Below the pieces are notes generated by a model. That model was given only the letters and a program-made list of their open reading frames with translations, was not told the origin of the DNA and did no database searches. This document shows, piece after piece, positions 1 to 9,672 of a stretch of DNA of 64,000 bases. This DNA is from Mariniphaga sp964559175. Lineage in GTDB: Bacteria; Bacteroidota; Bacteroidia; Bacteroidales; Prolixibacteraceae. Location: positions 1 to 64,000 of the forward strand of contig CAZLGT010000002.1 in assembly GCA_964559175.1 (NCBI GenBank), in the 5' to 3' direction. A program made the translations under genes and the position numbers. Every line of letters starts with the position of its first letter. Position 1 is the first letter of the stretch.

Positions 1-65
<65 letters not shown>

Positions 66-182
66 AATATTTTTCTACTATTTTAAAGAACCTGCTTTTA
101 AAGCGATGCAAATATATTGCTAATTTTTTGTTATCACAAAATATTAAAAAAAAATTGCCCGAATTTCAGGATTGATAAAACA

Positions 183-2801
183 TCACCGCAATCCGGCCAG
201 CTTTTTTATTTCGTTCAGTTTGTTTAATGCTTCAATGGGCGTAAGGTTGTTAATGTCGAGGTGGGCAATTTCATCGCGGATTTGTTTCAGCACCGGATCG
301 TCCAGTTGAAAAAAGCTAAGCTGCATGCCTTCGCGTTTGGATCCGATTTCACCCAGTGGTTTTGCAAGATCTTCCTTGCCTTTATTTCCTTCCAGCTTTT
401 TGAGGATTTGTTCTGCTCTGGTGGTCACCGATTTTGGCATGCCGGCCATATTTGCTACATGAATACCAAAACTGTGATTGCTCCCCCCGCGAACCAGTTT
501 TCGCAGAAAAATCACCTTGTTCCCTACTTCCTTAATGGAAACATTGTAATTTTTCACGCGCGAAAAAGCGCCTTCCATTTCGTTTAACTCGTGGTAATGC
601 GTGGCAAAAAGCGTTTTCGCTTTGGCCCGCGGATGTTCGTGCAAATGTTCAACAATAGACCAGGCAATGGAAATGCCGTCATAGGTGGACGTTCCGCGAC
701 CCAGTTCATCAAAAAGAATCAGGCTGCGGTCCGAAACGTTGTTCAGAATACTGGCAGCTTCATTCATTTCCACCATAAACGTGGATTCGCCCAGGGAAAT
801 GTTATCGGATGCGCCCACGCGGGTAAAAATTTTGTCCACCAGCCCGATTTTTGCTTTTTGCGCGGGAACAAAACTGCCCATTTGTGCCAGCAGAGTTATC
901 AGTGCGGTTTGCCTGAGCAGTGCCGACTTACCCGCCATGTTGGGTCCGGTGATGATGATGATTTGCTGGTCATCCTGATCGAGGCGCACATCGTTGGCAA
1001 TGTACGATTCGCCGATGGGCAACTGGTGTTCGATAACCGGATGTCGTCCTTCTTTGATGTCAATTTCAGTACTGTCGTTCATCTGGGGCCTGAAATACCC
1101 GTACCTTTCGGCGCAGGTGGCAAACGAAAGCAGGCAGTCGATTTTTGCCAGAATGTTGGAATTAAGCTGTATGGCCGAAATGTAATCCGACAGCGCCAGA
1201 ATCAAGTCATTAAAAAGTTGAGTTTCAAGTGTCAGAATTTTTTCTTCAGCTCCCAGAATTTTCGATTCGTATTCCTTTAATTCTTCAGTGATGTATCTTT
1301 CGGCACTCACCAGGGTTTGTTTACGAATCCACTCGGAAGGAACTTTGTCTTTGTGTGTATTGCGTACCTCAATATAATAGCCGAAAACATTGTTGAACCC
1401 CACCTTCAGGGATGTGATGCCATGTTTTTCACTTTCTCTTTTTTGCATCTGCGCCAGGTAATCTTTACCCGACCAGGCAATTTTCCGCAAATCGTCCAGC
1501 TCCTCTGAAACACCCTCGGCAACAACTTTCCCTTTATTTACGGCTGTTGGCGGGTCGGCCACAATTTCTTTCTGAATCCGGTCGCGGATGAGGCTGCAGG
1601 TATTCAACTGTTCGGCAAATCGGTTCAATGTTTCATTTTCTGACTCGGCGCAAACCTGTTTGATGGGAGCAATGGCGTTCAGCGCATTTTTTACCTGCAC
1701 CATTTCGCGCGGATTGATGCGCCCCACAGCCACTTTGGAAACGAGTCGCTCCAGGTCGCCAATCTGGCGCAGATGATCTTCCAGATTTTCTTTTGTTTCG
1801 GGGTGTTTCAGGAAAAATTCCACCGCATCGAGCCGTTCGTTAATGGGGCCAATGTCTTTCAAAGGCAACGCCATCCAGCGTTTCAGCAGGCGCGAACCCA
1901 TTGGGGAAATGGTTTTGTCAATTACCTGGAGCAACGACTTTCCGCCTTCATGAATGGGTGAAAAGAGTTCCAGGTTGCGGATGGTAAACCGGTCGAGCCA
2001 TACGTAATGTTCCTCTTCAATACGGCTCAATCCGGTAATATGCTTTATCTGATGATGCTGTGTCAGGTCGAGGTAATGCAATATTGCCCCCGATGCAATA
2101 ATGGCCAGAGAAAAGTTTTGAATGCCATACCCTTTCAACGAAGTGGTTTCAAAATGACGAATGAGGCGGTCGGTGGCAGCATCACTGGTGTAAACCCAGT
2201 CGTCGAGGTTGTAGGTGTAGTATTTGTTCCCGAATATTTCGGTGAACTCCTGTCCTCTGCCCCGCTGAAACAACACTTCTTTGGGCTGAAAAGAACTGAG
2301 CAGTTTGTCGATATATTCGTAGTTTCCCTCGGCGGTTAAAAATTCGCCGGTTGATATATCGAGAAAGGCAACACCGGCCATTTTTTTATCGAAATGAACC
2401 GATGCAAGAAAGTTGTTTTCACGGTTTTCCAGGATATTTTCATTGATGGAAACGCCGGGGGTAACCAGCTCTGTAATGCCACGTTTTACAATGTTTTTGG
2501 TGAGCTTCGGGTCTTCCAACTGTTCGCAAATGGCTACCCGCTGACCGGCGCGAACCAACTTGGGCAGGTAGGTATCTATGGCATGGTGCGGGAACCCGGC
2601 CAGTTCCACATAGCTGGCTGCTCCGTTTGCCCGGCGGGTGAGTGTAATGCCTAAAATTTCAGCAGCCTTTATGGCGTCTTCACCAAAGGTTTCATAAAAA
2701 TCGCCCACCCGGAACAGCAAAACAGCGTCAGGATGTTTGTCCTTGATTTTGTAGTACTGCTTCATCAAGGGCGTTTCCGCATATTTTTTCGATTCTGTCA
2801 T
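183..2801 (-). CDS. mutS: DNA mismatch repair protein MutS
   Basis: Recognises base mismatches and small loops as a dimer and recruits MutL after ATP-driven clamp formation. The 872-residue length is normal for the family. The mismatch-reading Phe-x-Glu sits in GDFYETF (F35, E37) in the N-terminal domain. Connector, lever and clamp regions follow, and the ATPase has a Walker A motif GPNMAGKS at 619-626 and a Walker B region ILFDELGRGTST. Near the C-terminus QLSFF (827-831) looks like a sliding-clamp binding motif. The ATG is preceded only 7 bases upstream by a TATCTTTG box, so the message may be nearly leaderless. It is transcribed alone, towards the tRNA-Gly gene. Confidence 0.98.
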   Translation of the reverse strand: MTESKKYAETPLMKQYYKIKDKHPDAVLLFRVGDFYETFGEDAIKAAEILGITLTRRANGAASYVELAGFPHHAIDTYLPKLVRAGQRVAICEQLEDPKLTKNIVKRGITELVTPGVSINENILENRENNFLASVHFDKKMAGVAFLDISTGEFLTAEGNYEYIDKLLSSFQPKEVLFQRGRGQEFTEIFGNKYYTYNLDDWVYTSDAATDRLIRHFETTSLKGYGIQNFSLAIIASGAILHYLDLTQHHQIKHITGLSRIEEEHYVWLDRFTIRNLELFSPIHEGGKSLLQVIDKTISPMGSRLLKRWMALPLKDIGPINERLDAVEFFLKHPETKENLEDHLRQIGDLERLVSKVAVGRINPREMVQVKNALNAIAPIKQVCAESENETLNRFAEQLNTCSLIRDRIQKEIVADPPTAVNKGKVVAEGVSEELDDLRKIAWSGKDYLAQMQKRESEKHGITSLKVGFNNVFGYYIEVRNTHKDKVPSEWIRKQTLVSAERYITEELKEYESKILGAEEKILTLETQLFNDLILALSDYISAIQLNSNILAKIDCLLSFATCAERYGYFRPQMNDSTEIDIKEGRHPVIEHQLPIGESYIANDVRLDQDDQQIIIITGPNMAGKSALLRQTALITLLAQMGSFVPAQKAKIGLVDKIFTRVGASDNISLGESTFMVEMNEAASILNNVSDRSLILFDELGRGTSTYDGISIAWSIVEHLHEHPRAKAKTLFATHYHELNEMEGAFSRVKNYNVSIKEVGNKVIFLRKLVRGGSNHSFGIHVANMAGMPKSVTTRAEQILKKLEGNKGKEDLAKPLGEIGSKREGMQLSFFQLDDPVLKQIRDEIAHLDINNLTPIEALNKLNEIKKLAGLR

Positions 2802-2808
2802 CGGGAAA

Positions 2809-2816
2809 CAAAGATA
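2809..2816 (-). promoter_or_regulatory. Candidate -7 promoter box of mutS
   Basis: TATCTTTG on the minus strand fits the Bacteroidota TAnnTTTG element exactly. No clear TTG/TTTG is found at the usual distance upstream. It ends 7 bases before the mutS ATG. Confidence 0.35.
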
Positions 2817-2897
2817 ATGGTTTGGATTTCCCGATAAAAATATTCAGCGACTGGTTCAGTCATTATTTTTCAACAAAAAATCAAGGTAACTCTTCCA

Positions 2898-2963
2898 TCA
2901 ACCATAAAAATTTAGTTCAAAAATTTACGGTCAACCATAAAAAATCATATAAAATTTTTACGG
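2898..2963. repeat. Two tandem 33-bp A+T-rich units
   Basis: Each unit starts TCAACCATAAAAA and ends TTTACGG (2898-2930 and 2931-2963), with a few substitutions in the middle. The second unit contains the stop codon and last residues of the leftward Lnb-like gene. Confidence 0.8.
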
Positions 2964-4135
2964 TTAAAAAGAAAAACAACATTCAAAACAGCCCGGCACA
3001 ATACCATTAAACTCATTAGGTAAAAAGCTACATGAAATTTTTGTGGAAGAAAGATTCCTAAAAAAATGAAAATCAACAACCAACCGGAAACCAGCAGAAA
3101 GTAATACCGGGTTACCGGCCTCCATCTTTTTATTTTCCAAACTATTGCAAAAACCAAATTCAGGGGGATAGCCCACATCAGATTGTAATTTGGAGACATG
3201 GCCGGATGCTCAGAATATAAAACAAACCACAAAATAACTGCCCCCATAAATCCGTAGAATCCAAAAACGAGATAATCTGCCCGGTAATTTATTTCCCTTT
3301 TTCCGTATTGGCGAACAGATATATAACACACAATAAATAGCAAAATACCAAAAATAACTGCCGGACTGAATATTTTTAAACTTTTATATCTCATTTCGGG
3401 GGCCTGATAAATGACCTGGAAAGACTTTACAAGCGGCCTTATTTCATTTTCGTTTTTTATTGTTGTTTGCCCAAAATGTTTCATGAGATAATCGGGCAGA
3501 AACATTTCGTCGTAAGCCGATGCATTTTGGTCTGAAGGCGCAGCAACAACCAGATCGATGCCAAAATTCAGCCACAATAATTTTGAATGATACTCTTTTA
3601 TTAATTCCCGGAAAGTTTTTTGATTTTCAGAGTTTTTAGGAAATATAACTTCTCCGTCTGTTTGTTCCTGAATAACATCACGAATACGGGTAGCACAATT
3701 ATCAAAAAGAAAGTCGTAGCGGTAAATTCTGTTTTCCGGCCTTGCATTCCAAAGCAGAAATTCAAAAACTTTTTGTTTCTCAGCCCGGGTAAGATTCAAA
3801 GTTTGTTCAAAAATGCTTCTTTGGTCGGCCACATATTCATCAACAAAGTTGGAAAAACCATAAGCGCCAAGCAAATAATCGGTTTGTCCCTTTGCAAACC
3901 GCCAGATAAAATTGGGGGTATTAAAATCAAATATTCCATAGTTGAAGACCACATCGTAATTGTATGCAACATCTTTTACACGAATGGCAGAATGCCCGTA
4001 AACCGAATATGGCTCATTGCCGGGGCTGCAGGTTAAAACACTTATTTCTGCCTGTTGGGATAGCATAAAGGCAGTGACAGAATTTTTCTGAAATAATAAG
4101 AACAGACTTAGCAAAAACGTCAGGTACAATCTCAT
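2945..4135 (-). CDS. Lnb-like (DUF4105) membrane protein
   Basis: This 396-residue protein has an N-terminal signal or anchor segment (about 4-22), a periplasmic DUF4105/Lnb domain to about residue 250, and five hydrophobic spans near 257-275, 288-307, 319-334, 344-363 and 368-390. The layout matches Lnb-type lipoprotein N-acyltransferases, where a His and a Cys are needed. Candidates are H48 in GHSAIR and C147 in DNCATR. The family link is established knowledge, while activity on lipoproteins in this organism is inference. The gene stands alone between mutS and ricT, divergent from ricT. Its stop codon falls inside a 33-bp tandem repeat, so the C-terminus may have been extended or trimmed. 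Confidence 0.8.
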   Translation of the reverse strand: MRLYLTFLLSLFLLFQKNSVTAFMLSQQAEISVLTCSPGNEPYSVYGHSAIRVKDVAYNYDVVFNYGIFDFNTPNFIWRFAKGQTDYLLGAYGFSNFVDEYVADQRSIFEQTLNLTRAEKQKVFEFLLWNARPENRIYRYDFLFDNCATRIRDVIQEQTDGEVIFPKNSENQKTFRELIKEYHSKLLWLNFGIDLVVAAPSDQNASAYDEMFLPDYLMKHFGQTTIKNENEIRPLVKSFQVIYQAPEMRYKSLKIFSPAVIFGILLFIVCYISVRQYGKREINYRADYLVFGFYGFMGAVILWFVLYSEHPAMSPNYNLMWAIPLNLVFAIVWKIKRWRPVTRYYFLLVSGWLLIFIFLGIFLPQKFHVAFYLMSLMVLCRAVLNVVFLFNRKNFI

Positions 4136-4295
4136 CGATTCAAATTTTCCAATAAAGGAACAAAAAAAGCAGAACTCAATTAGATTTTTGGATTTGAAAT
4201 GTGTTTTGGTGAAATTAAAATTAGACAGGTATAATTAACGACATTTCAATCTTTTTTTCGATCTTTGCCCGTGAAAAATTAAAGAAGGGGAAGAT

Positions 4296-5414
4296 ATGAG
4301 TTGTGCAGGATGCGCGTTCAATACTATAGATACTGAAGAAAAAATTGATGTTTACAATTGGCTAAATGATTTACCCGATACATCGGAACAATCTGATATA
4401 GTAGAAGTTAAGTTTAAGACAACACGAAAGGAATTTTACAGAAATACCGAAGGAATTCCGTTAAAAAGAGGCGACAAGGTAGTTGTTGCCACCTCGCCCG
4501 GACATGATGTGGGTGAAGTTTCACTTACCGGTTACCTGGCTGATAAGCAGTTTGAACGAAAAGTGAAAAACCCGCGACGTTACACCTTAAATTCCATTTA
4601 CCGCAAAGCTACCGAAAACGATTTGCATGTACTGAACGATGCGCGGGGTCGTGAAAAATTAACCCTGATTCGCTCGCGGCAAATTGCAGCCGATCTGGGC
4701 CTCGACATGAAAATTGGAGAGATTGAATACCGGGGCGACGGCAAAAAAGCCATTTTCTATTACATTGCCGACGGTCGTGTGGACTTTCGCGAACTGATAA
4801 AACATTACGCCCGCGAGTTCAAAATTAAGGTGGAAATGAAACAAATAGGTGCGCGGCAGGAAGCAGGCCTGGTGGGCGGCATTGGTTCGTGTGGCCGGGA
4901 ATTATGCTGCTCGAGCTGGCGAACCGATTTTTCCAGCATTTCGTCGGATGCAGCCCAAAAACAGGGACTTTCGCCATCGGCACAAAAAATGGCCGGCGCC
5001 TGCGGGAAACTAAAATGCTGCCTGCTTTACGAACTCGATGTTTACCTCGAAGCAAGACAGGAATTCCCCAAAGAGCTGCTTTACCTCGAAACGGGCAAAG
5101 GCCTGGCTAAACCTTTAAAAACCGATTATCTGAAAAAAGAAATCTGGTTTGCCATCGAGGGCAATTCCCTGTCGGGAACTTTCCCTCTTTCTTTGAAAGA
5201 GGTTAAAAATATTATTCAGCTAAACAAACGTGGACAGAAACCGGAAATTCCCGCAAAAGAAATAGCCAATAGTGACGAAATGGGCTGGCAAACCATGAAC
5301 AACGAAAGCATGGACCGGTTTGAAAAGAAAAAACCGGCGAAAAGCAAAGGCAGGGGGAAAAGAAAATATAAAACCAAAGGCAACAAAAGAAGCCTGGTAA
5401 TAAAGAAGCGGTAA
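4296..5414 (+). CDS. ricT: RicT/PSP1-family protein
   Basis: The 372-residue protein carries the PSP1 C-terminal domain seen in RicT (YaaT), part of an Fe-S-containing complex that in Bacillus promotes RNA processing. Cysteines are clustered as in the family: C3 and C6 at the start (MSCAGCAF), then C199, C204, C205 (GSCGRELCC), then C236, C241 and C242. They could bind a metal cluster. The last ~35 residues are a lysine-rich tail that could touch nucleic acid. The ATG at 4296 is preceded by a purine stretch AAGAAGGGGAAG. No partner genes such as ricA or ricF are next to it. Its role in Bacteroidota is not settled. Confidence 0.85.
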   Translation: MSCAGCAFNTIDTEEKIDVYNWLNDLPDTSEQSDIVEVKFKTTRKEFYRNTEGIPLKRGDKVVVATSPGHDVGEVSLTGYLADKQFERKVKNPRRYTLNSIYRKATENDLHVLNDARGREKLTLIRSRQIAADLGLDMKIGEIEYRGDGKKAIFYYIADGRVDFRELIKHYAREFKIKVEMKQIGARQEAGLVGGIGSCGRELCCSSWRTDFSSISSDAAQKQGLSPSAQKMAGACGKLKCCLLYELDVYLEARQEFPKELLYLETGKGLAKPLKTDYLKKEIWFAIEGNSLSGTFPLSLKEVKNIIQLNKRGQKPEIPAKEIANSDEMGWQTMNNESMDRFEKKKPAKSKGRGKRKYKTKGNKRSLVIKKR

Positions 5415-5426
5415 TAACCCTGGAAT

Positions 5427-5472
5427 AAAAGCCGACTCAAAAACAAGTAGTCCGCTTGTCAGGCCGGCTTTT
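5427..5472. terminator. Bidirectional terminator between ricT and the permease gene
   Basis: AAAAGCCG (5427-5434) pairs with CGGCTTTT (5465-5472), giving an A-tract/T-tract flanked hairpin between two convergent genes. Confidence 0.75.
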
Positions 5473-5491
5473 ACAAACGGTTATGCCGGCA

Positions 5492-6688
5492 TTATTTCTT
5501 TGTGGCAGGGAGGATTAAATTCAGTATAATACCCACGAGTGCTGCCAGTCCGATGCCTGCCAGAGAAAAAGTACCGTATTGTATGATGGCTCCACCGATT
5601 CCTACTGTTAATACCACTGAAACAATGACCTGGTTGCGGGTTTCAGCCATATTGGTTTTCGATTCAACCAGCGATTTGATACCGATGGAAGCAATCATGC
5701 CAAATAAAAGCAGCATAATGCCTCCCAAAACCGATTGTGGTATGGTTTTCAGAAAACCGCTGATTTTTCCCACAAAAGCAAACAGGATGGCGGTTATGGC
5801 AGCAATTCGCAAAACAAAAGGATTGGTGATTTTTGTGAGTGTGATGGCGCCGGTTACTTCGGAATAGGTGGTGTTTGGCACACCGCCAAAAAATCCGGCA
5901 ACCGCCGTGGCAATACCATCGCCCAGTAATGTGCGGTGCAAACCGGGTTTTTCAATGAAGTTTTTATTGCAAACTCCGCCAATGGCATACATGTCGCCCA
6001 CATGTTCTATAATCGGGGCAATAGCCACCGGAACCATATACAAAATTGCCTGCCAGTGAAACTTCGGCACTGTAAACTCGGGTACCATAATCCAGGTAGC
6101 CTCTCTGATGGCGGAATAATCTACTTTACCCCATATTACTGCTACCAGATAACCGACCACAATGGCAATGAAAATAGGGATAAGCCTTGCCATTCCTTTT
6201 CCAAAAATGACAATAGTAATGGCTGTAAGCAGTGCAATCACTGCCAGCCACCAGTCGTCTTTGGCCATATCAACAGCTGTTGATGCCAGCGACAACCCGA
6301 TGATCATAATCACCGGACCTACAACCACCGGTGGAAAAAGTCTTTCGACAAACGTAATGCCTCGCGCCTTTACCAGAGCCGAAACAACTGCATAAACCAC
6401 ACCAACGGCAATTATTCCCGAAAGGGTACCGGGCCAGCCGTAAAGCCGTGTTGCTTCAACAATGGGAGCGATAAAAGCAAAACTGCTTCCCAAAAAAACA
6501 GGCACTTTTCCCCGTGTTACCAGGTGGAAAATCAGCGTTCCAATGCCCGCTGTGAACAATGCTACAGAAGGATCGATACCTACCAGAAGAGGAACTAATA
6601 CGGTTGCTCCAAAAGCAACAAAAAGAAACTGGATTCCCAGCACCGTGTTTTTCACTGTTAGCTGGTCGCGAAAGGTTTTTTGGTTCAT
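5492..6688 (-). CDS. uraA: Uracil/xanthine permease (NCS2, UraA type)
   Basis: A polytopic membrane carrier of about 398 residues that most likely imports uracil with protons. Family marks are EHVGD in a membrane helix, holding the Glu/His pair known from UraA, and GGVPNTTYSE in the next substrate-site helix. The ATG at 6688 (MNQKTFRDQL) fits family N-termini better than an in-frame ATG 54 bases upstream, which would add a hydrophobic extension. The gene lies 94 bases downstream of uxuA on the same strand. Specificity for uracil rather than xanthine cannot be fixed from sequence alone. Confidence 0.88.
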   Translation of the reverse strand: MNQKTFRDQLTVKNTVLGIQFLFVAFGATVLVPLLVGIDPSVALFTAGIGTLIFHLVTRGKVPVFLGSSFAFIAPIVEATRLYGWPGTLSGIIAVGVVYAVVSALVKARGITFVERLFPPVVVGPVIMIIGLSLASTAVDMAKDDWWLAVIALLTAITIVIFGKGMARLIPIFIAIVVGYLVAVIWGKVDYSAIREATWIMVPEFTVPKFHWQAILYMVPVAIAPIIEHVGDMYAIGGVCNKNFIEKPGLHRTLLGDGIATAVAGFFGGVPNTTYSEVTGAITLTKITNPFVLRIAAITAILFAFVGKISGFLKTIPQSVLGGIMLLLFGMIASIGIKSLVESKTNMAETRNQVIVSVVLTVGIGGAIIQYGTFSLAGIGLAALVGIILNLILPATKK

Positions 6689-6782
6689 GTAAAACAGAAT
6701 AAAGATTTGTGCAAAAAAAGGAATTTTCAGCCCACCGATCAAAAAAAGATGTTAACAAATAATCTACATTTTTTTATTCGGT

Positions 6783-8000
6783 TCAGCTTTCCCTGTTTTG
6801 CAGAAAGGCCTCTTCCAAACCCGAAACCTCGGCAAGCCCCTTCAATCGCCCGATTAACGGGTATCCCGGGTTTCCTTTCAGGTTGAAATCGTTGATAATT
6901 TTTATGCCATGGTCGGGGCGCATGGGGATACAAAAGTCGGTTCGTCCGGTGGTTTTGCGTTTCTGCATCTCTTCCAGCAGCGTTTTTACCAGCAATGCCA
7001 TGTTTACTCTGCCCGCAATGTGCCCCGATTCGTAAAAACTGCCATCTGCAAGCACCTGCGTATTCCGCAAATGTACAAAATGAAACCGATGTCCGAATTT
7101 TTGGGCCATTTCAATCAGGTTGTTGTCTTTTCGGGCAGAAAACGATCCGGCGCAGAAAGCAATGCCGTTGCTGGGTGACGGGCAGGTGTTCTGCAGCCAT
7201 TCCATATCATCGATGGTGCTGAAAATACGCGGCAGTCCCAAAACCGGAAATGGTGGATCGTCGGGGTGTATGGCCAGGTTGATATTGCTTTTTTCGGCAA
7301 CAGGAATTACTTCGCTTAAAAAGAATGCGAGGTGTTTACGCAACTCCTTTTCACCGATATTCCGGTATCTGTTCAGATGCTCCAAAAAAACCTGCTTGTA
7401 GTCGGCAATGGATGGATCGATTACACCATCGATAAAACCCTGAGTAACCACAATGATGGCATGTGCCAGCTGGTCGGCTTCTCCGGGTGTCATTTTTTTG
7501 AAAAGCATTTTGGCTTTCCGAAGCATCTCCTGAGAATAATCCTTCTCAGCGCCGGGACGTTTCAGAATAAATACATCAAATGCAGCAAAGGTGGGGTAAT
7601 CGAACAGCATGGATTCGCCACCCTGGGGAAGCCTGAAATGCAGATTGGTGCGCACCCAGTCGAGCACAGGCATAAAATTGTAAACCACCGTTTTAATGCC
7701 GCAAAGCGCCAGATTTTGCAAAGTGGTTTTGTAATTCTGAATGTGTTTTTCGCGCAATTTGGTGCCGGTTTTGATGGCTTCGGTAACCGGCAGGCTTTCC
7801 ACAACCGACCAACCCAGACCGTTCTTCTCAATTTCCGTTTTTACTTTTTCAATCTCCTCTACCGGCCATACTTCGCCGTTGGGAATGTGGTGCAGGGCGG
7901 TTACCACTTCCTCCACGCCCATCTCTCTCAGCCATGCAAGCTTCACCGGGTCATTTGCTCCAAACCACCGCCAGGATTTTACAAATCGTATTTCTTTCAT
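6783..8000 (-). CDS. uxuA: Mannonate dehydratase UxuA
   Basis: Dehydrates D-mannonate to 2-keto-3-deoxygluconate in hexuronate (glucuronate) breakdown. The 405-residue TIM-barrel protein has the family start (KSWRWFGANDPV), the VEEVVTALHHIPNGEVW segment, the metal-site region NLAIHPDDPPFPVLGLPRI, and later HFVHLRN and MRPDHG motifs. It begins 23 bases after the SDR gene upstream on the same strand, so the two probably share a transcript and catalyse consecutive steps. The permease gene follows. No uronate isomerase is in the window. Confidence 0.96.
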   Translation of the reverse strand: MKEIRFVKSWRWFGANDPVKLAWLREMGVEEVVTALHHIPNGEVWPVEEIEKVKTEIEKNGLGWSVVESLPVTEAIKTGTKLREKHIQNYKTTLQNLALCGIKTVVYNFMPVLDWVRTNLHFRLPQGGESMLFDYPTFAAFDVFILKRPGAEKDYSQEMLRKAKMLFKKMTPGEADQLAHAIIVVTQGFIDGVIDPSIADYKQVFLEHLNRYRNIGEKELRKHLAFFLSEVIPVAEKSNINLAIHPDDPPFPVLGLPRIFSTIDDMEWLQNTCPSPSNGIAFCAGSFSARKDNNLIEMAQKFGHRFHFVHLRNTQVLADGSFYESGHIAGRVNMALLVKTLLEEMQKRKTTGRTDFCIPMRPDHGIKIINDFNLKGNPGYPLIGRLKGLAEVSGLEEAFLQNRES

Positions 8001-8023
8001 TTTTTCCTGCTACCAGTTGTTTA

Positions 8024-8839
8024 TTATATTCCGCTGAACGAGCTAAATCCCCCATCAACCGGAAGAATGGCGCCGGTAACAAAACTGGCGGCCTCGGAGC
8101 AAAGAAAGTGAACCGTTCCATTGAGTTCGGAAATCTCGCCAAAGCGCCTCATCGGGGTTTTACTGAGGACTTTTTCACTTCGCTCGGTGTAAGAGCCGTC
8201 GGGATTCACCAGCACATTTTCGTTTTGCGTACTGATAAAAAACCCAGGGGCAATGGCATTTACCCTTATTTTTTCGCTGAATTTTACCGCCATCTCCATT
8301 GCCAGCCACTTGGTGAAAATCTCAACGCCCGATTTGGCGATGGAATACCCCGGCACCCGCGAAATGGAAGCGTAGGTGGCCATGCTGGAAATGTTAATAA
8401 TGGAACCGTACCTGCTGTTGGCCATGGCTTCTCCGAAAACGAGACAGGGGTACACCGTACCGTTCAGGTTCAAGTCGGTTACCTTGTTGTAATCGCTGAT
8501 ATCCATATCAAAAACCGTTTGTCCTTCGGAGATGGTAGCCCCGGGCAGATTTCCGCCGGCTGTATTCACCAGAAAATCGATACGGCCCCATTTTTCAAGA
8601 ATGGTTTTCCGGGCATCTTTCAACTGCTTAATGTCGAGCACATTCACTACCAGACCGATACCCTCGCCGCCAATGGCTTTGATTTTACTCAGCCGCAAAT
8701 CCACATTTTCCTGTGTACGGCCAATCACGGCCACTCTCACACCGTTTTTTGCCAGGTATTTGGAAATGCTACCGCCCAGCGTGCCAGAGCCGCCGGTAAC
8801 AACGGCCACTTTATCCTCAATATTAAAAAGTTCATTCAT
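8024..8839 (-). CDS. SDR-family D-mannonate oxidoreductase (fructuronate reductase type)
   Basis: A classical short-chain dehydrogenase of 271 residues. TGGSGTLG at 15-22 is the nucleotide-binding loop. A serine lies in INISS, and Y165/K169 form the catalytic YxxxK (YSIAK). The C-terminus ILPVDGGFSSFSGI is typical of the family. Directly upstream of uxuA, it probably interconverts fructuronate and mannonate, in place of the unrelated UxuB of enteric bacteria. The assignment to this substrate rests on its position next to uxuA and on my recollection of similar Bacteroidota pairs. Another sugar acid is possible. Confidence 0.85.
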   Translation of the reverse strand: MNELFNIEDKVAVVTGGSGTLGGSISKYLAKNGVRVAVIGRTQENVDLRLSKIKAIGGEGIGLVVNVLDIKQLKDARKTILEKWGRIDFLVNTAGGNLPGATISEGQTVFDMDISDYNKVTDLNLNGTVYPCLVFGEAMANSRYGSIINISSMATYASISRVPGYSIAKSGVEIFTKWLAMEMAVKFSEKIRVNAIAPGFFISTQNENVLVNPDGSYTERSEKVLSKTPMRRFGEISELNGTVHFLCSEAASFVTGAILPVDGGFSSFSGI

Positions 8840-8931
8840 GATTTCAATTCATTTAACAGATACAAATAATACGATTGTATCTTCATTTTGTTCGGTATAA
8901 TTTTAACGAGCACCTGTACAATTTTTGCTAA

Positions 8932-9672
8932 CTATACCAGTTGAAACACATCCGATTTAATCAGGTCGAATAAAAAGACATGCTGAAAACGCGATTCAAA
9001 TGAGTGGTTCATTATTTTGTCGGGCAGGTTGTAACTTTTTACCCCCCGGAGGCGGTCGGTGGTGATGATCAGCCAATAGTAATTGAGCCGGTGTTTCTGG
9101 TAAAGTTTCAGTTTATCATCTTTTTTATGAATGGACTCGCGGATATCGGCCACCACATTTTCTGAAACTCCCAGGTTATTGGAACGTTCCCACAAACCAT
9201 TTTGCATTTCCGGATGGTGAACAATCAGAATGGCTTCGAGCCCCGAGGGAAGGGCTTCAGCACCTATGGTTTCCCGGAAAAACGAAGTGGGCGATTTTCC
9301 GGTTGTAACCTGCCTGATGGCATTCACGGCCTGCACTGCAACCGACAACTCTCTTTCAGGGGCAACAGGATTGTGTTCGGAAAACAGAAACTTAACAAAC
9401 AAGCGCAGCGTAGAAGACCCCTCGAAAAGTAACCGGGCCGATTCGATAATCTGTTCCCGGCTTTGAATCAAACGCAGCTCTTTTTCATCCGGTTCGCGGG
9501 CGTTAACCGGATTGAGACGGGTAAGTTCAACCCCCAGGTTATTCCGGCTTTTTAATTTTACAATAAAATCGGGCGATTCCCAGGGCACTAACTTCCCTTT
9601 TGGAAAAACCGGGTAGCTTTCCCGAAAGTATTGCATCAGTATTATCTCCAGTTGTTTTTTTTCAGACTGCAT
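8932..9672 (-). CDS. Unknown protein with PD-(D/E)XK-like motif
   Basis: I do not recognise this 246-residue protein. Its N-terminal part has ESPDF (E35-D38 counted from a TTG three codons upstream) followed 13 residues later by GVELT. This resembles the acid residues of PD-(D/E)XK nucleases, but with Thr where Lys is usual. The rest is soluble, with no signal peptide or membrane span, and ends in a hydrophobic strand-like segment. ATG at 9672 was chosen over the TTG. It is divergent from the nucleoside hydrolase gene and is separated from the uxu genes by about 90 bases. The nuclease idea is only a motif-level suggestion. Confidence 0.65.
   Translation of the reverse strand: MQSEKKQLEIILMQYFRESYPVFPKGKLVPWESPDFIVKLKSRNNLGVELTRLNPVNAREPDEKELRLIQSREQIIESARLLFEGSSTLRLFVKFLFSEHNPVAPERELSVAVQAVNAIRQVTTGKSPTSFFRETIGAEALPSGLEAILIVHHPEMQNGLWERSNNLGVSENVVADIRESIHKKDDKLKLYQKHRLNYYWLIITTDRLRGVKSYNLPDKIMNHSFESRFQHVFLFDLIKSDVFQLV

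Noticed and set aside
261..1280. Open frames of 108 and 229 codons opposite mutS
   Set aside because: They are antisense shadows of a clearly coding gene and encode no recognisable protein features.
2822..3010. 62-codon rightward frame downstream of the Lnb-like gene
   Set aside because: It is Lys/Asn-rich translation of an A+T-rich tandem repeat and overlaps the end of a real gene.
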